Counted from the first letter of the stretch, positions 1-14,580 are shown. The stretch is 64,000 bases of DNA from Protonemura montana (GCA_947568835.1 OX387602.1:4434570-4498569); one strand, 5' to 3'. Notes: generated by a model from the sequence alone, not told the origin. Program-made: numbers and translations.

Positions 1-3000
1 ATCGATTGAGACCGCCGAGGAAGTGGAGTGTCACTGTCATTGAGGTTTATTTTTGGACTTCAAAAGAGAAAAAAATTAAAGTCACTGTCAATGCAAAACC
101 AAGACAGGTAGCTCGGAAAACAATGCTAAGCTGCAGACCCATAAAAATAGCTAAGTGCATGTGCATGGAAAGCTAAATGCCGCCGTATGTCGGCTACTTC
201 AGGGCGGTGACACGTAAAGGCGTAGAAGATATTTGACGGCAAGCTTAAAAACCACATCCGAAATGTAAGAAACGAGGTCCTTTCAGTTGGGTACAGGAAA
301 TTATATCCTCAGTATAAAATTGTAATGGAATGCAAATTGCGAATTAATTATCTTCGAAAGCTATTTTGCGATTGCGTTGTGAGTTACGTGGCTGGTGACG
401 CGAGGAAATTTCGGTGACGTTTTAGTCGAGTTGAGTGTGCATGGTGGTTACGGGTTGGTCAAGCATGTTCTGCGGCTGCAGACATCGGTGCATGCGCTCG
501 CCAGCGCAGACAGTGCAAATTAACGTGATTCACCCGCTAGTCGCGCTGCATGCAATAATGGGCGTGCAAATGTAATTCGCAGAACGCGTGGGTTGCTAAG
601 AGGAATAAATAGTTAGCCAAATCATCGACTGCATCGTCCTGTAAGAAACCAGCCCACGGGGACTGGAGTCCACTATCAGGTCGCGCTTCGATGGATGACC
701 GTTCGAAGTGTCGTCCCCAGCTGTGAATGTCGTATTTTACGTCTACAATACACACCTTTGACCTCGATAGATCACATGTGGTGTGGGTGATAAGTAAAGG
801 AGTTCCCTCCCTCGCTATGTTTTCTTATTTTTAATTAGCATGTTTACACATTCTTCACCTACTACTAAGGTCCCCAAAATGTCGTATACATACGCGGCTG
901 TAAATATGCTAATTTAAACTACAGGTTAACTCAGAATTAAATGTAAATTCAAAAAAAATATGTAGGGGCCAAAGTAATTGTCGCTGGAAATGCAAAATGA
1001 CCAGACCCCGACGGAGAACCGAATCCACACCCAATTATGCCCTCGGCTTCTGAACCGGAAGCCTAATGACGCAAGCAGCTTCCTCCTAGTGCAATTAACC
1101 TTGGCGGTCGGTCACTCGCAATAATGGACTTCACTAATCGCTTGATTTTTGCTTATTTTCAAAATATGTCCGAGCTGGTAACTGTATCGTTCTATAACGA
1201 AGCCAGTTAAACGTCACGTGCGACTGTTATCTTTAGAAATATAAATCTTTAAGCATTCTCGATTTCTTCGTTTCGTATCCAATTCGAATGTCACGAGATA
1301 ATTGGAACCGATTGCAATTCTCTCTAGAATCAACATTCAAATTAATCCAATTACTCCATTGTGTCATTGCCATAACTCTAGTCAACCTTGGTCGCTAACT
1401 TCATTTCAAACTTTCAGCGATTCATGGCGTCCAAGATTTCGCTGCACGCACCCTTGGGGCCCATACCAAGGGTTGCATCCCGTTCCCCCTGAGCCCCACA
1501 CAGGATAATCTTATTAGAGCGGTTGTGTATCATGTTGATAATTTCGTTGATGTTATGGAGATTGCCCGCCATACCATACCTAATCCCCGGCTCGTTTAGC
1601 CCGCTAAGCTTTCCCGGCTGGGCTCGACGTTTTCCGCGGCTCGGAAAACTGAAGCAACCGCACACTGCACGCTCGCCGCGCAGCCTCGCGCTCACTGGAA
1701 AATGGGGGCAAAAACGAAAAAGTAATACGTCTTGAAAAGTGGGTTATACCTGTCGATAAAATCTACCTCGCTCTTCATGTACAAGACCCTGGGATTTATT
1801 GAATTTCATAGGGCAGTAATAGTAATCGGTGTCTAAATTATGTGTCATTTGTGTGCTTGAGATCCTGTTGGTTGCACAAGCCGATAGCCAGCACCGCCAC
1901 TCGTTTGATTTCGAGTTTTGGGTCTAATTTGGCGTGACCTCCGTGACTACTCGTACTCTAGTTCCGGTCAACTTTCCAAGGGTTTGTCAGTGGGGCCTGC
2001 TGCAGTGCCGCCATCCCCCTTCAGAATCAGGCAAGGCCCAGGATCAACTCCTAGGCCGTGGCAACTTCCTTGTTGGTCCTACTGGGTCCCTTTCAGGATG
2101 AAGTGGCAAACTCTAATCGCCCACTGAGAAACTCCGTAATGTGATAAGTCTGTGCACATGTCATCAGACTTACAGCACTTTGATACACCACTGGGCGCTG
2201 AACCTTCGTCCCGGGTAGAAAAGTCGTGTACAGTCGAGATATCCTGCGGCGAGACCATGGCTTGAAAGCTGTTGGAACTCGAGATTTAATTGGAAATAAA
2301 AATCTCTTTGAAACTTTGCTAATTACATCGGTTGGCATAATTTTATTGCTTCTGTGGCCCTAATGAGTATTGACTATTGAGAGGTATTCGCTCTGACTGC
2401 TTTTGGTATTTTTATCAATTTGCGATTATATTTTAGTTTCATGCTGTAGTGTGTGAAACACGCCACTGACTTAATTGTCCGCACGTAAAGCTAATAAAAA
2501 AGAGAAAGACAATTAAAAAGAGTCGCAGGGAATGAATCTAGGCCAGTTCTCGGCATGCGCTTCTAATATCAAATTTGAATTCATATTTGTCATGGCAGTA
2601 CAGTGTACTAGGCGTGCAAGGAATATCGAAGAACAGAATTCGAGCGTCGTAAGCCGTTCAGTTTCTGGTGCAAACGCCTAGAAAGTGAAATCGAATTGGT
2701 ATCAGTTTGAGAAGGGAAGATATGCGTTTGTCGCATATGTCACTTTCTTAACTTATGAATCATGTAAGTCACAATGTTTCTTATCGCGGTAAAGAATGGG
2801 ACTGCAAAAATGATTCGGCAATATTTTAAAAAGGAAAAGTTTTTTTCGTGACGGCTTGACCTCCTCTCCAGTATTATCAATGTTGTGTTTGATAATTTCT
2901 TAATTGTTAACTTTCCTGTCCGGGCCGTGATTACGCCCTTCCTTACAATTGCTGTTATTTGTGCATCATGAGCTTGTCTACTTACCGAGAAATATGGAAA

Positions 3001-5279
3001 TTAAATTCTCATGTGTGATGCAGATGCTAATGAAAGAGATGCAATCATTAAATGAGTAACACTTCAGCTAAATCTATGCATAAAAAAATTTCGATCTGAC
3101 GACGACAAATTGTGGGTGAACCGTATCTTCGTTCTATGAACTGTACAGCAGCGGCGAAACCATCCTCTGGGAGTGACTCATAGCAATACCATAGATCACC
3201 TTGCCAAAAGTGTGAACTGTCACTCCGCATATTTGCTGCCAAGGTGTGTTTGTACTAGCTCGTGGTGACGTCATGTAGCCCCATGCCCAGCATCTTTATC
3301 TCAGGTGATTCACAGATAGATAGAGTGATGAAATCGCAGACCCAGATGCTGTGTTCAGAAAGGTCCCCGGTCAGTGATGGCGATCGGTATCTTTGCACTC
3401 GTAGACAAACAAGGTAAGGCTGCATTTGACCAAAGTCCGACCTAACAAGATTGACAGGTAAACATTGCCTTTGCCGTATTCAGAGGATTCACCGTTGGTT
3501 GACGATAATGTGCAACAATAATGCAGAAAGTTTCAGATCGGTGATTTGTGATTCATGCGAACAACTTTCTGGCGAGTTTGACCTCTTCGTATGGCAAAAC
3601 TGCTTAGAAAGAACAGTTTTACAATCTTTTATAATGGCTGTTAAACTAGAAAAACTTTTAATCGGATATCGCTGAAAGTGCATTTTATACTTGCGAGTTT
3701 TCAAACTTGAAAGCAACTGGAGCTTACTGATTTTCATCTATTTTTGCTCCTGTCTGGAACGGTTTATGGATTATATAGAAGGAAATGAAGGTTCAAAGCA
3801 AACCTAGATTGCCATTGTGCTAGAAACTGTTGCTTCTGTTAGTCTTCTCTGAGTAACAACCCTTAATTTGACGATCGAAGGTTGGCGTCTTCGTCTTCAA
3901 TCTCTAGATTTTGTTGCGCCGAGTGACTCACTTTTGCACCACTCACGCCTGTAAATGTCACGCCGAGCGAACAAAACCCTCTCGGAGAGAATGACTCAGG
4001 GATGAAACTGAGAGAAGTTGATTCTAATTTTACATTTTATGTCACAGCCTCGTCTCTGTCGCAATTGGTGTAGACAACGTGTTAGCTGGTGAGACATTAT
4101 TTGATGAAGAGCCTACAAGAAAGAGGACATCTTCTCTTATATATACTGAGGAGCATGTTCGGCAAGGATAGTTCCAGTGGCTAGTGGTAATGCTTCAGGC
4201 AAAAACTCCACTTTGCGATAAAATGTGAAAGCATTTCGATCGATTTAGCTACACATTTAGTCTCACAGTTCAAAGTGCATAATCATATTATAACAGAGGG
4301 TCATGCAGATAGAATAAAACCTGCTTAAGTGCTCTATCGAAAAAAAAAAAAATAAATAAATAAATAAATATTACCTCTCGAAGTTTTGTAAAAGTTATAG
4401 TGAGATTTCTAGCGCCGATATTCTGTGCGCTGGTAAATTCTCAATTATTGACGGAATCTGGTGAAATTTCATCCCGCCTTTCCTCTCGCGTGCTGCCATC
4501 GTGCATTCGGAACCGATCTCGCAATAAATCGGTTCGCGCTAAACGGTTTCTGGTGTAATGGTTTTCATGTGTGTAGAGATTTTATTGCGAGCACATACAC
4601 CCAGAGTGCTTATACATACGAATAAATGGCACCATTTTATATTTCGATATAGGTAGACGTCGAAGCTGGAATAAAAAAAACCGTTCAGTGCCGTGGCTGA
4701 ATTTATAGTGACTTCACATTTGGAACCGAGAGGCACGTAGGAAATAATGTCTCGTATGATTATAGAGTTATTCAAAGATGTTTGCATTCAGATTCACTTC
4801 ATCTCATTGCATAAACGCACTTTTAAATCTACATAACCCCGAAACATACGACTTTTTGACTAGAGCCATAAAAGGGAATCAACCCCGCTGGAGGCGCGTG
4901 CTCGTGCAGTTGCGTAAGATTGAGTAAATTTCACTCTATCGCTGCCCAAAAACGTTTGACCTTTTGCCGTGGACCTCTCGGAAGAGATTTACACGTTCAC
5001 CAAACAGAAAACAAAAGGTGTCAATTTGAAACAAATTTGCATGCTATTATGAAACTGCTCAGGACGGCCTGAGAGCCGTAGCCCACGCGTACGAGTTCTT
5101 TGCGAAGGAATTTGGCCCCTGGCTGAACGGCTGCGTACACAACCTTATAAGTCTTGCCTGATTATCAATCAAATAACAATTAAATACACACATTTCTCAA
5201 TAATATCTGAATACCATTATCATCAAGTATGCTAGCCAAGCGAGTGAATTCATTCTATAACCTTCGCCGTCTTTCAAAT
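1..5279. other. AT-rich region with no supportable gene
   Basis: Apart from the poly-A/(AATA)n tail at 4340 I see no exon with good splice sites, no RNA gene and no intact mobile element. Open frames are short and overlap on opposite strands. A moderately GC-rich patch lies at about 1420-1700. Confidence 0.5.
4340..4370 (+). repeat. Poly-A followed by (AATA)n
   Basis: An A run of about 13 followed by four or five AATA units. Such tails often mark the 3' end of an old non-LTR insertion on the + strand, but no recognisable element body is visible upstream. Confidence 0.8.
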
Positions 5280-6460
5280 GTGTGAAACTGCGACATGGAA
5301 GCAGCTATCACCTCGAAAATCGAGCCTGTATTATCTGCGTCATCGAATCAACGTGCAGCAGCAGCAGCACAGGTTACCTGTTCGGGCAAGGATGTAGATA
5401 ATGCATGGACGAAACAGCGCGATAAATTCTCTGCTGGTTTGTGCCAAGGTCCGTCAATTGTCTGTGATGGTTCGAGCCACGGTTCGAGCATGCGCGAATG
5501 CAAAGTGAGCGAGGAGTGATAATCAGATGCACGACGTCGCGTCCGCGGCGTTGCTGAGCATCCTGGACGCTACGGTTGGCCGAGAATCGAAAGAATTTCT
5601 TGGAGGACGCGCTGCAAAATATGTGATCTCATCGCCGATTAGTGATATGTGCTGTCATTCGTGGGACCTTATGGAAGACATTGGTATTGGCAGATCATTG
5701 TGCACCTGGCTTGCTGGATCTTTTCAGTTCTATCCGTCAGTTCGCCTGGTCATATACCAGAACTTACACTTTGTATGTAGCTAGCGCCAGTCTGTCTTCT
5801 GCACTAAAAGTAATTCGAAGTTCTATCGGAAGTTTCATGGGTATTATTTATAGATCCTCTTTGAGTAAAAGCACAGGTAAAAGCAAATTTTTACAAAGAG
5901 CTCAATCTTCATTTTCTTGTACACAAGTCTTTTGCGAGCCTGCTAGTAGTTGGATCGATTTGCACGATATCGATCTGATTATCATGGATATAATTGCACT
6001 GGCGTGCGGACGAGAGGTTGCCCGACGTTGTACACAACTCCCTCGCCAGGAAATCATTCACCTGCCACGGCGCCGCCGACCGCAGACGCCGTGTCTCGAA
6101 CCTCGATCAATGGTGCACATTATTATAACACCACTTCTGAACGAGTAGGTACACCCACAGTACCTAGAGTCGTAAAAGTACAGCATAATTTTCACCGTAG
6201 CTTTGCTAGAATTCCGTCGATAAGTTTTTATGCGTTTCGGGTGAATTATCATACAAAGTGTAGTCTTGCATGCATCTCGGGCGCTCGACCAGCAACGATA
6301 GGCGTTGTGTTGATGTTGTCACAGAGTCAACTCATTTTAAACAACCAAAGACATGTTAATGTCACCACCCCTAAGATACTAAGTCGTGCTCGTCGCAAAG
6401 ATATTCAAATCGTTTTTCGTACCTTGCAAGGCATCCATTTTGATGAGAAAATCTGACCGT
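5280..6460 (+). other. ORF-dense patch of unknown nature
   Basis: Four overlapping + strand frames (5295-5519, 5527-5784, 5642-6148, 5950-6456; the longest 168 codons) follow one another with frame changes and no splice sites that would join them. The products show no recognised domain and codon use is not biased. It could be a decayed coding sequence, a decayed mobile element or chance. I do not call a gene. Confidence 0.2.
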
Positions 6461-7900
6461 TTACGTATAGCTATTGTCTAGCGAAATTTTGGTTTTAAAT
6501 TCAACTATGCAGTACCTACACATGTACCGTACTCGCAACGCGTGTCTCTATATGTGGGTGCTCTGTGCAATACCCTCATCGATACATTTTATCGCATTGA
6601 CATAAAACGAGTTGCACTTATTTCTGTATAGCGGTGCAGACCAGTGTCATTGTCCTGATCAATTACTACAATCTAGCGGAAAGAGCTCGATGCACCCGCT
6701 ACACCATTAGTATCTGGTTCCGAGAAATCCACAAACTGGTGACCAGCGAGCAGCTAACATAGTACCAGGGGAAAGTGATTTCTGCAACAGAGCTCATCCG
6801 CGTGTGGTTTCTCTAAGACAGACCTGCTCTGCGGGACGCGACAGAAATACCTGGAGACTGTGTGGGAATGATATGTAGTCTCTTTGTAAGTGTCTACTGC
6901 GTACCGAGCAAAATGCAGGCAATTACAATATGCATAAACATGGCTATAGGCATGATTGTATGTTTAGCGATACCACATACTTGTACTGATTGTAAGAGTG
7001 TTTACCTAATAGGCAGGTATGTGCATCCATCGGCATCAAATTTTTGTCAAATGAGGGAAGGGAAACTGTAATAAAGACTAAACTATATGAAGCATTTAAA
7101 TGATTCATTAAGACGTGTACCAGGGTTTCAATTTCTCTCTTTGATATTGCAGATTTATTTTTGTAAGCAAGGTGGCACACTTCTTTATCAATAATATTAT
7201 TAGCTTACATACACCATGCATGTAGCACGTTTTAATAACTTCCACTTGTGAAACTGGATGCAAATTTTATTCGTGTTTTAATTGGCATGCTTACATAACG
7301 TTTTGGACAGTCAAGTTATTCCGTTTGATGCGATCGTATCATTTTAATTGCAACCGATCCTTCTTGACAATGGATGAATGAAAATCTATTGCCCACGCAA
7401 TGGTTGACGTGAGATCGGCATGAAAATACCTCGACAACCATCACTTCTGGAAATTAGCTGTAAAGAAAACTGCATTTTCATGTCTCAATTATTGTATACC
7501 GCTTATTGCCAACTCACTCCATCTGCAGCAATAATTTCATCCAATGAGACACGCACAGCTTTCTGCTAATCCAGTTGACTGGCCTTCAAGTTCAATCGTT
7601 TGATAGAGCCACACATCTATTTACAAAAAAGGAAGGTAAAGGTGACCACAGTTTCGACCAAGCACATGTTGAAAGCCAAACAGATTTAATTATTGTTTAT
7701 TCAGCGGCTGTCCACATGCATCCGCTGCAGCCGGAGCCAACACTTCATGTTTTGATTGTCATTATAGTTTAATCCTACTACGTTCGCGCAGCCGATATGG
7801 CGGTCAGGGACCTATGTCATTGTATGTCATCGCCTTGTAGGGTGTTGGTCAGCCGATATGTGAACATATTGCACAACCCGCAAGGCTGGCGTAAACGAGC

Positions 7901-7938
7901 GTGTACTCACATACGTGTACTCACATACGTGTACTCTC
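7901..7938 (+). repeat. 14-bp tandem repeat, about 2.7 copies
   Basis: The unit GTGTACTCACATAC occurs at 7901-7914 and 7915-7928, with a partial third copy from 7929. Minisatellite-like. Confidence 0.9.
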
Positions 7939-8845
7939 AGGTGAATTTATTGCGAGAGACAAACGAAAAGAATGTTTCGTTACTCGAATCGAATTTCATT
8001 ACGGAATGAGATAAAATCATTTTATGAAAAACGTTTGTGAGTCGCTTTTCATACTCGTTAATTACGCGATCTAGCCAGAATCGTGGGAAGAAATCTGCTT
8101 GGTTTGGATTGGTTCCGACTTTGTCTGTGAGTGTAATCAAGAGTGCGTCTATCTGGCTTCTTGCTGGTGCGGTGCGACTGAGAGGTATGAGAGGTGAAAC
8201 CCTGATCGAGAGAACAGCCCTAATATATTCGCAATTAGGTAAGCAATGCCCGGCAGTTGCCTCATCGTGTGGCGTTGGTCTGCACGAGCTGCGTGCTGGC
8301 TTCCTCCGAAATACATCTAACGAGTAACCAAGTAATTATGTAATGAAATATATGAAAAATTACCATGCATTATTCGTGGTGGCGTTCTAGAAATTAAAAC
8401 CCAGTAATGGAAGGTGATGTTTCTTTGCTTCTTTTTCCGTTTTTTTTTTTAACTCTTTTCCCTTGGAATCAGTGCCAGATGTACTATCTTGTGGCGGGCA
8501 CTGTTTACCTACCCGTGGAATTATCGTAAATTACTATGCCAAGCGTGGGCTCGGCGCATGCAAGGAATTTCCGAGGATTTTTCATTAAGTTTGAGTGAAA
8601 ATTAGCTGCAAGCTCCTTGCAATTTAAAGAAAGTAGAACCAACTATTCTACTTTTGAGTTAAAATTCGTCCCTGACAAATTTAACTCGACGATCCTGGCT
8701 CTCGTTGAATTACCATAAAAACGAATTCTCTTATGTCTTTGGTTCGGCGTCGGATTGGATTTCGGGCGGAAGTATCGGCCGCCATCGCACTGGATCACGT
8801 GACTAGACTGTCTGATCAGTAAATTAGGCGATCACGGATTTGTGA

Positions 8846-9168
8846 TTAACACCCTGCTGGATTCGCTCGATCCGCGAGCACGCTAACGCGATCCGCTTTT
8901 GCACTCTCGGTACAGTCTGTCCGATGTCTGTACCCGCCGAAGTGCCGAGCCCCTTGGCTACGTGCGAGATTCTTGTTAGGTGATGTCACTGGGGATAGGA
9001 CACGGGAGCGTTGGCGACCAGACAACGGAATCGATTCAGTATCGGGATCAACGCGATATCGTTCAGGTATCCACGGTTCAGGTGTGCTGGGAGTAAACAC
9101 TGGATAGAATGTTTGCTCTTGCAGTTGGAGATATGCTGGAAGGACCGTGGGACGCTGTGGGACAGACT
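8846..9168 (-). CDS. Exon-like ORF on the minus strand, unidentified
   Basis: On the - strand an acceptor-like CTTGCTGTGATTTGCAG ends at 9169 and a frame of about 106 codons follows to TAA. It reads QSVPQRPTVLPAYLQLQEQT near the start, then Pro/Ser/Thr-rich sequence (STPEPWIPERYRVDPDTESI) and SPVTSPNKNLARSQ, and becomes less protein-like towards the end. A donor is not obvious. It may be an exon of a - strand gene whose other parts lie outside, a decayed element, or chance. Confidence 0.2.
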
Positions 9169-12100
9169 GTCTGCAAATCACAGCAAGATAGATTGCTTTT
9201 AGATTAATATTGGATCGTGCGAATATTCAACACTAGACTGTACCATACGAACTTCTTTTTATATTTGAACAAATTTTTAACTTTGTTCATTCAATATTAT
9301 TTTTGGACTGCATAATATTATTGTTCTGAATAAGCTCGAATAATGAAACGTTGCTGAAATAGAAATAGTTATTTCACTTATTATGTCCGTTACGGATATT
9401 GATATTCGAATATTCGGAGATGGCCGAATGAAAAACTCCTAGCTCTGACAAACATTTTAATCAATGCGACATGCATACAATTAGTATCAACGAAAGCGAG
9501 ATTCAGAGAGAACTGATTCGCGTGGCCGCAGCAGCCAATAATTCACCCAATTAGAGCTCGTTTCACTAGTAACAACGACATAATAAGTTAATTGAAACTC
9601 ATTGTAGCGCGCGAGCAGATTTTCCATTGAATCAAAATCAAACAACAGATCAGATTAATCTGCGATGAAATCACGCCTGATTGGTTCGACCAAACCGATC
9701 GCACTTTCGTTTTAAACTTACCGGTCAGCTGATTCGTTCGGCCAAGGAATAACGTCACTTAAACTGATAAACTGTTACCAGTTGGTATGGTAAATATTTT
9801 AAGTGGATTAATGTGGGCTAAGCAGTGCCAGGTCACTCGTGCATCGCGTTCATGGACTAAGTACTGAATTATGTAAAGAATCTATTTACAAAACCAATGG
9901 CAAGTACTTCCAATCGTGCTTCCAGGTGAAGTGGTTTCCAATTTGGCGGTTGATGGCTTTCTTACTAATGTAGCTTGGTGGAAATCGAACCGTTTCCTTT
10001 CCTGTTTTGCGTTACTTTTTTGGCAGTGGCACATTGCGATTGCATCTGCTGTCAATTAAACTGCATTATGCACGCGGTGCTTCTAGCTGCACAGTGAATG
10101 CAACTGCAACGATCAGGGTGCCCTAAATGGGTGGAGACGGCGATGGATATATATGTTGGTACAATCACTCGCTTATAGGCAAGCAGATGGACGATGCATG
10201 CGGTCAAGACAAGCTATTTTTACCTGAATCGCTCGTTAGCTTAAATGTTTCAGGTGTTTTAAAATGGGATCTGAGAAGTAATTTTAAGAAAAAGAGGGTC
10301 CATTAAAAATTGAACCCACTTTCTCGCCCAACACTTTTTGTTTCATCTCGAACAAAGAAACTCGCTGTGTTTAATATTTGACGCTCTTGTCACAGGTCTT
10401 CTTTTCGAGATTTTTATTATTATAACAAAAATACAAAGCATTTGTGAAAACGTTTATGGTAAGAGCGGTACACAGATGTGAAAGTCTACAGTTGTTTTAT
10501 AGCGGCATGCATCGAGGAAACTGAATAAAGTGATAATAATAGATCATTTTCGTATTAATTTAAAATCCAGTGTAATTGGATGGCTGCAAATTGAATTTCT
10601 CATCAGTAGGTCATGTTCACGAGAAATATATAGTCTGTCTACTTAATGTCGATATAATTTCAAGTGTTCATTTTCTTATTCACAAAGAGTACGCGACGGC
10701 TGACAATTGAACGAGAATTTATACAGCTGTCAATTTTTTTCTACCATGTGGTGCTCTGGATTCAGATAAAAAGCTCACAATTAAAATGGGTTAATGCTTT
10801 ATTTGCTTCTGTTTGATGTCTCTACGTAACATTATTACGGTGCATCCCAAGCCGACTATTTGATTCAGTTGCTCACTGTGGTAGTGGAGAGGGAACCACA
10901 CTCCAGACTTGCTTGCTCTATTGTGGGAAAATTTAATAATGCTTTTTATTAAATGTTGTTCGGTAGATTTAGCTCAATATCCAAACAAATCTAGGTCAGC
11001 ACGAGACTATTACGACCGTATCGCATATCAAAAACCTCGGATGAGAATTTGTGGAAGGGTTGGGATTGCGACAAAAACAACGTAACGCCCAGAACATCCA
11101 GAGCCCCACTTCTTTCCTACGAGTATGATTCATTGACAACTTCCAGCTGTATCACGTCTCCCACTCTCGTCATATTTACATCCCAGAAAGTTTTACAGTC
11201 CCGAAATCTTCGATCATATGGTTAGTCCCTCACCTGGCGGATCACCATTTCGGTGGATTGCCGCCAAGGGGCGGCGGGCGCCGAGCTTGCCCCGGCCGAA
11301 ACTCGCGGAAAGAGTTAGCTTTTCTAAGCATTTCCAACCGATCGAAAGGATATCCTCGTTCGGCGAAGAAACGCGTCGCGTTGAATTATTCAAACGCAGG
11401 GATTGTCTTAAACGACATTCGAAAACGTTGCTGAGGATGTGTCATCGCATCGGCCCCAAAGTGCAGCCAGAAAAGCGGACACCGCGCGCTTGAAGTGGAC
11501 GACCACGCGTGGGTTTGCTGGTTGCGTGTTGGCTCCAACATTTTGGAGCTGGGCTCGAAATTCGCGCCTGAACCATGGGGAAACCAGGACGAAGTAATGT
11601 GGCAATCAAACGCTTAAATCTTAAATCAATCCGTTAGGCTTTCCGTGTTATTGGGAGGAGCAAACCATGCACCTTTCTCTATCGTCTATCAGTTTTTTCG
11701 ACTATTGTAAGATTGTTTTTTTAACACATTTTTGTAAATTCACAGTTTGGACAACTTCAGATTGGCTCCATGAATCGGCGAAAAGTGTGGCTCAACAATC
11801 TGCAATTCATCGTGAATTGGGGGCAGCATGAGGCAGTTATTTTGATTGATGTTTACGTTTCACACATCGGAATGATTTTCTTACAAACACGTGTTAGCAG
11901 ACAACAATTATCCAGCGTCGTTTCTTGTTAAAATGAAATTAAGCACCAAATCCGTAATGCGTGACCGTGAAACCGAATATCGCTGTTATGAATGCAGCGT
12001 CGTCTCTGTGTTTCACGGTGCGTGGTTTGAGCCTCTGCTTACTTGCCAGGTCGCACATCTATGTCATGCACTCGCCTCTGCTCTAGCCTAGCGTTCAACC

Positions 12101-14059
12101 AACCTGTGTTCTTATCGCATTTTAGGTCATGGCACCCCAAAAGAAGGGAAAAACCGTTGGAAAACGCGCCGTTTGCATGCTAGAATGAATTGAGACGTGC
12201 TCGGAGTTTGGCTTTTTGCGTAGCAGAAATCTTTTGATCCGTGAGATGTCTTGACGCTGGTTTTGCGGCGTGGATGGGACTGATTATTGACAGGGGCCAT
12301 CGACTTCTGTGTTCTTGACGATAGGGAAGCTAACTAGATCGAGTGCAGAGTGGAAGTCATGATTTTTATCGCGTTGTGGCAGGAAGTATTCTTGGTTCAC
12401 GAGAATTTGACGAACCGCGCACTCGAATAATTCGTGGTTTGTGATTTGATTTGTGATAGTAAGCAGATAAAAGATGATGCCACAGTGGCGTCACATGAAG
12501 GTGGTTACTTGTTACAAAATTGTTGGAAATATAAGAACGTGCATGCTTTTAAACTTACACATTTATCGTTCTTATTTGTCTGCATGGATGATTCAAAGTT
12601 CGAATTGAAACCCTTATAAAAGTAGCGGAATACATTTCCATTTTATACTTAACACGTCTTTCCGAAAGAAATCAATCATTCGCGAGCAGGCGTGACAAAT
12701 TTTCCAATCTCACGCCGGCGCAATTTTCAAAACGCATCGGAGTTGACGGGTGCAGCACGCGTTCCAAGCGCTGCTTACAACGCCACGCCATCTCCCCATT
12801 TCCCACTCTATTTTTCCAACATTTTTCCACAAGCTTTCTGACGTCGCACGTTTGGAAACGTCGGTACGCCGTTCCCGTTTCCTGCCTCATCGGCTCGCAT
12901 TCGTCTCCTATATCTCGACCGCGATAACACGAGCTGATTATCTCGCTAGTTCCTTCCTGTTCGGCTTCACTATACAGATTCAAAATTATCGCAGCTTTTC
13001 CAATCACAGAAACATTCGACGCACTTAATTGTGCAAAACATCTTTTAAAGAACGAATATGAATTTCAACTTAAGTAGACACCAACACATGTTCACAGCGA
13101 ATTGATTACCTTAATTAAAATCTCGTAAATAACTATTTTTGTAAAAAATAACTCATTATTCAGTCACATTTTTATGCCTCCGAATTGAAATTGAGATCCG
13201 GTATGACATTCTCCAGAGAAAAAGTAACAACATACCTAATATTAAAAATGTCATAGAACATATGACGCCCTTCCAAATCTGCGTTCTCCTGACTTCTCAA
13301 CACATATTGAGCCATAAATCGCGGCGAATGTTCCCTCTTTCATCTCATGCAACAGTGAAGAGATGCAACGCAGAAGCCCGTTGTGATCTATAACGCCGTG
13401 TTAATATCCGTCAGTTCAAAGCATGTGGATCGCATGTTGCGTACAGTACCACTGCCGCACTGAATTACACACTGGATGAAGTAGTAATGCCATCAGGACG
13501 ACGGTTCTAGGTGCACTTATAAATCTCCTGTGTCCTGCAGGACTCTTTATCCCGTCCTTCAGGTGATCTGTTATCTGGATCTAGTCTACAAGGTGTAACG
13601 CGCATTAGGCAATGCGAGGTGTACGGCTGCAGAATAATCTGTTCGCCTGCCTCGGTGGTACCACACACATTTACCTCGGTGGATTAACACGGGCGTACAC
13701 GTCGTTTTTCTTGTGCGAAAACGCTCAGGGCGAGCAAATCGAGATTTATTTCGACTTTGGATTTATGCGATTTTCTGGGTGGGTTGTAATTTAGAATTTA
13801 TTTTATTTCTAGCATCCCTAATGGCAAGGTTTAATTGCGATCGACTGGTTGAAATATTCTCAGCCGCATTGGCAGCATTCCTGTCACTTGTCATTAGCAT
13901 TAGCATAATGAATAATTGATTGTTAATTACTTTATTCAATAGAAACAAGGCCAAGACCGATAAGTCGTCGCCAGATTTAATATGACTTTCACTTTCGAAT
14001 GTATCTCGCCTCAAGATTTTTGGTCAGTTCAGTTTCGTATCCCGTTCCGAGCTTGGCGC

Positions 14060-14580
14060 TTGAGATTATTCCTCCCTGAAGTAGTCCATGCAGTGCCGCG
14101 TGCGAACTTTTAAAGCGAACCACGTACCCTGGTCCTCGGGGAGATTCGGTCTCGCCCAAGATCCCTGCCCCAGAAGAGCGTTAAACACGGGAGAGATACG
14201 ATATCTCCCAGACATCGGCGCAATTCCCTGGAGCAGGATCGTCCCGGCTCCTTCACGTACGATTCCTTTGTTGGAGGCTGCTGCTAAACAGTTCTCTAAA
14301 TACAGCCGTGAGGCCGGCGAGCGCAGAGCTGACAGCGATGGCTGGAGCGGCGAGATAGCGGATGGAAGTCTAGGAAAAGGCACGGCGTCGGCAATTAGAG
14401 TATTGTTTTGTTCGGGCATGTGGCACCGCGGGGAGAGATTCCGCGGTCCACAATGCCGGCGGCAACGCGATCTGCGGACGGGGGACTGAAGTCGCTGGTA
14501 ATGCGCGGCTAAGGATGCTTTTGAGAGGGTGGCTGAGCGGCGATAGCGCCACGCTAGCCCTTTTCGCGGCCTGACACTAA
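14060..14580. promoter_or_regulatory. GC/CpG-rich island upstream of the PH-domain gene
   Basis: A block of clearly higher GC and CpG content than its surroundings, with long open frames on both strands (133 codons on +, 117 on -), as expected when GC-rich DNA lacks stop codons. It ends about 1.16 kb before the ATG at 15739. Because that ATG sits right after a splice acceptor, a non-coding first exon and promoter are expected upstream, and this island is the best place for them; possible donors are CTG|GTAATG near 14497 and AAG|GTAACG near 14659. Neither open frame resembles a protein I know. Confidence 0.35.

Larger units (their letters stand above)
6461..14059. other. Non-coding-looking region upstream of the PH-domain gene
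   Basis: Mostly AT-rich sequence. The only items of note are the tandem repeat at 7901, an exon-like - strand ORF at 8846-9181, a short hairpin-rich AT patch around 9250-9420, and a modest GC rise at about 11210-11490 with an unrecognised 91-codon frame. Some of this may be 5' intron or regulatory DNA of the PH-domain gene. Confidence 0.4.

Noticed and set aside
5470-5495. Two GGTTCGAG motifs resembling tRNA B boxes
   Set aside because: No T-stem pairing, A box or cloverleaf around them.
14088-14489. 133-codon + strand and 117-codon - strand ORFs
   Set aside because: Both strands are open in the same CpG-rich DNA and neither looks like protein; treated as a promoter-type island instead.
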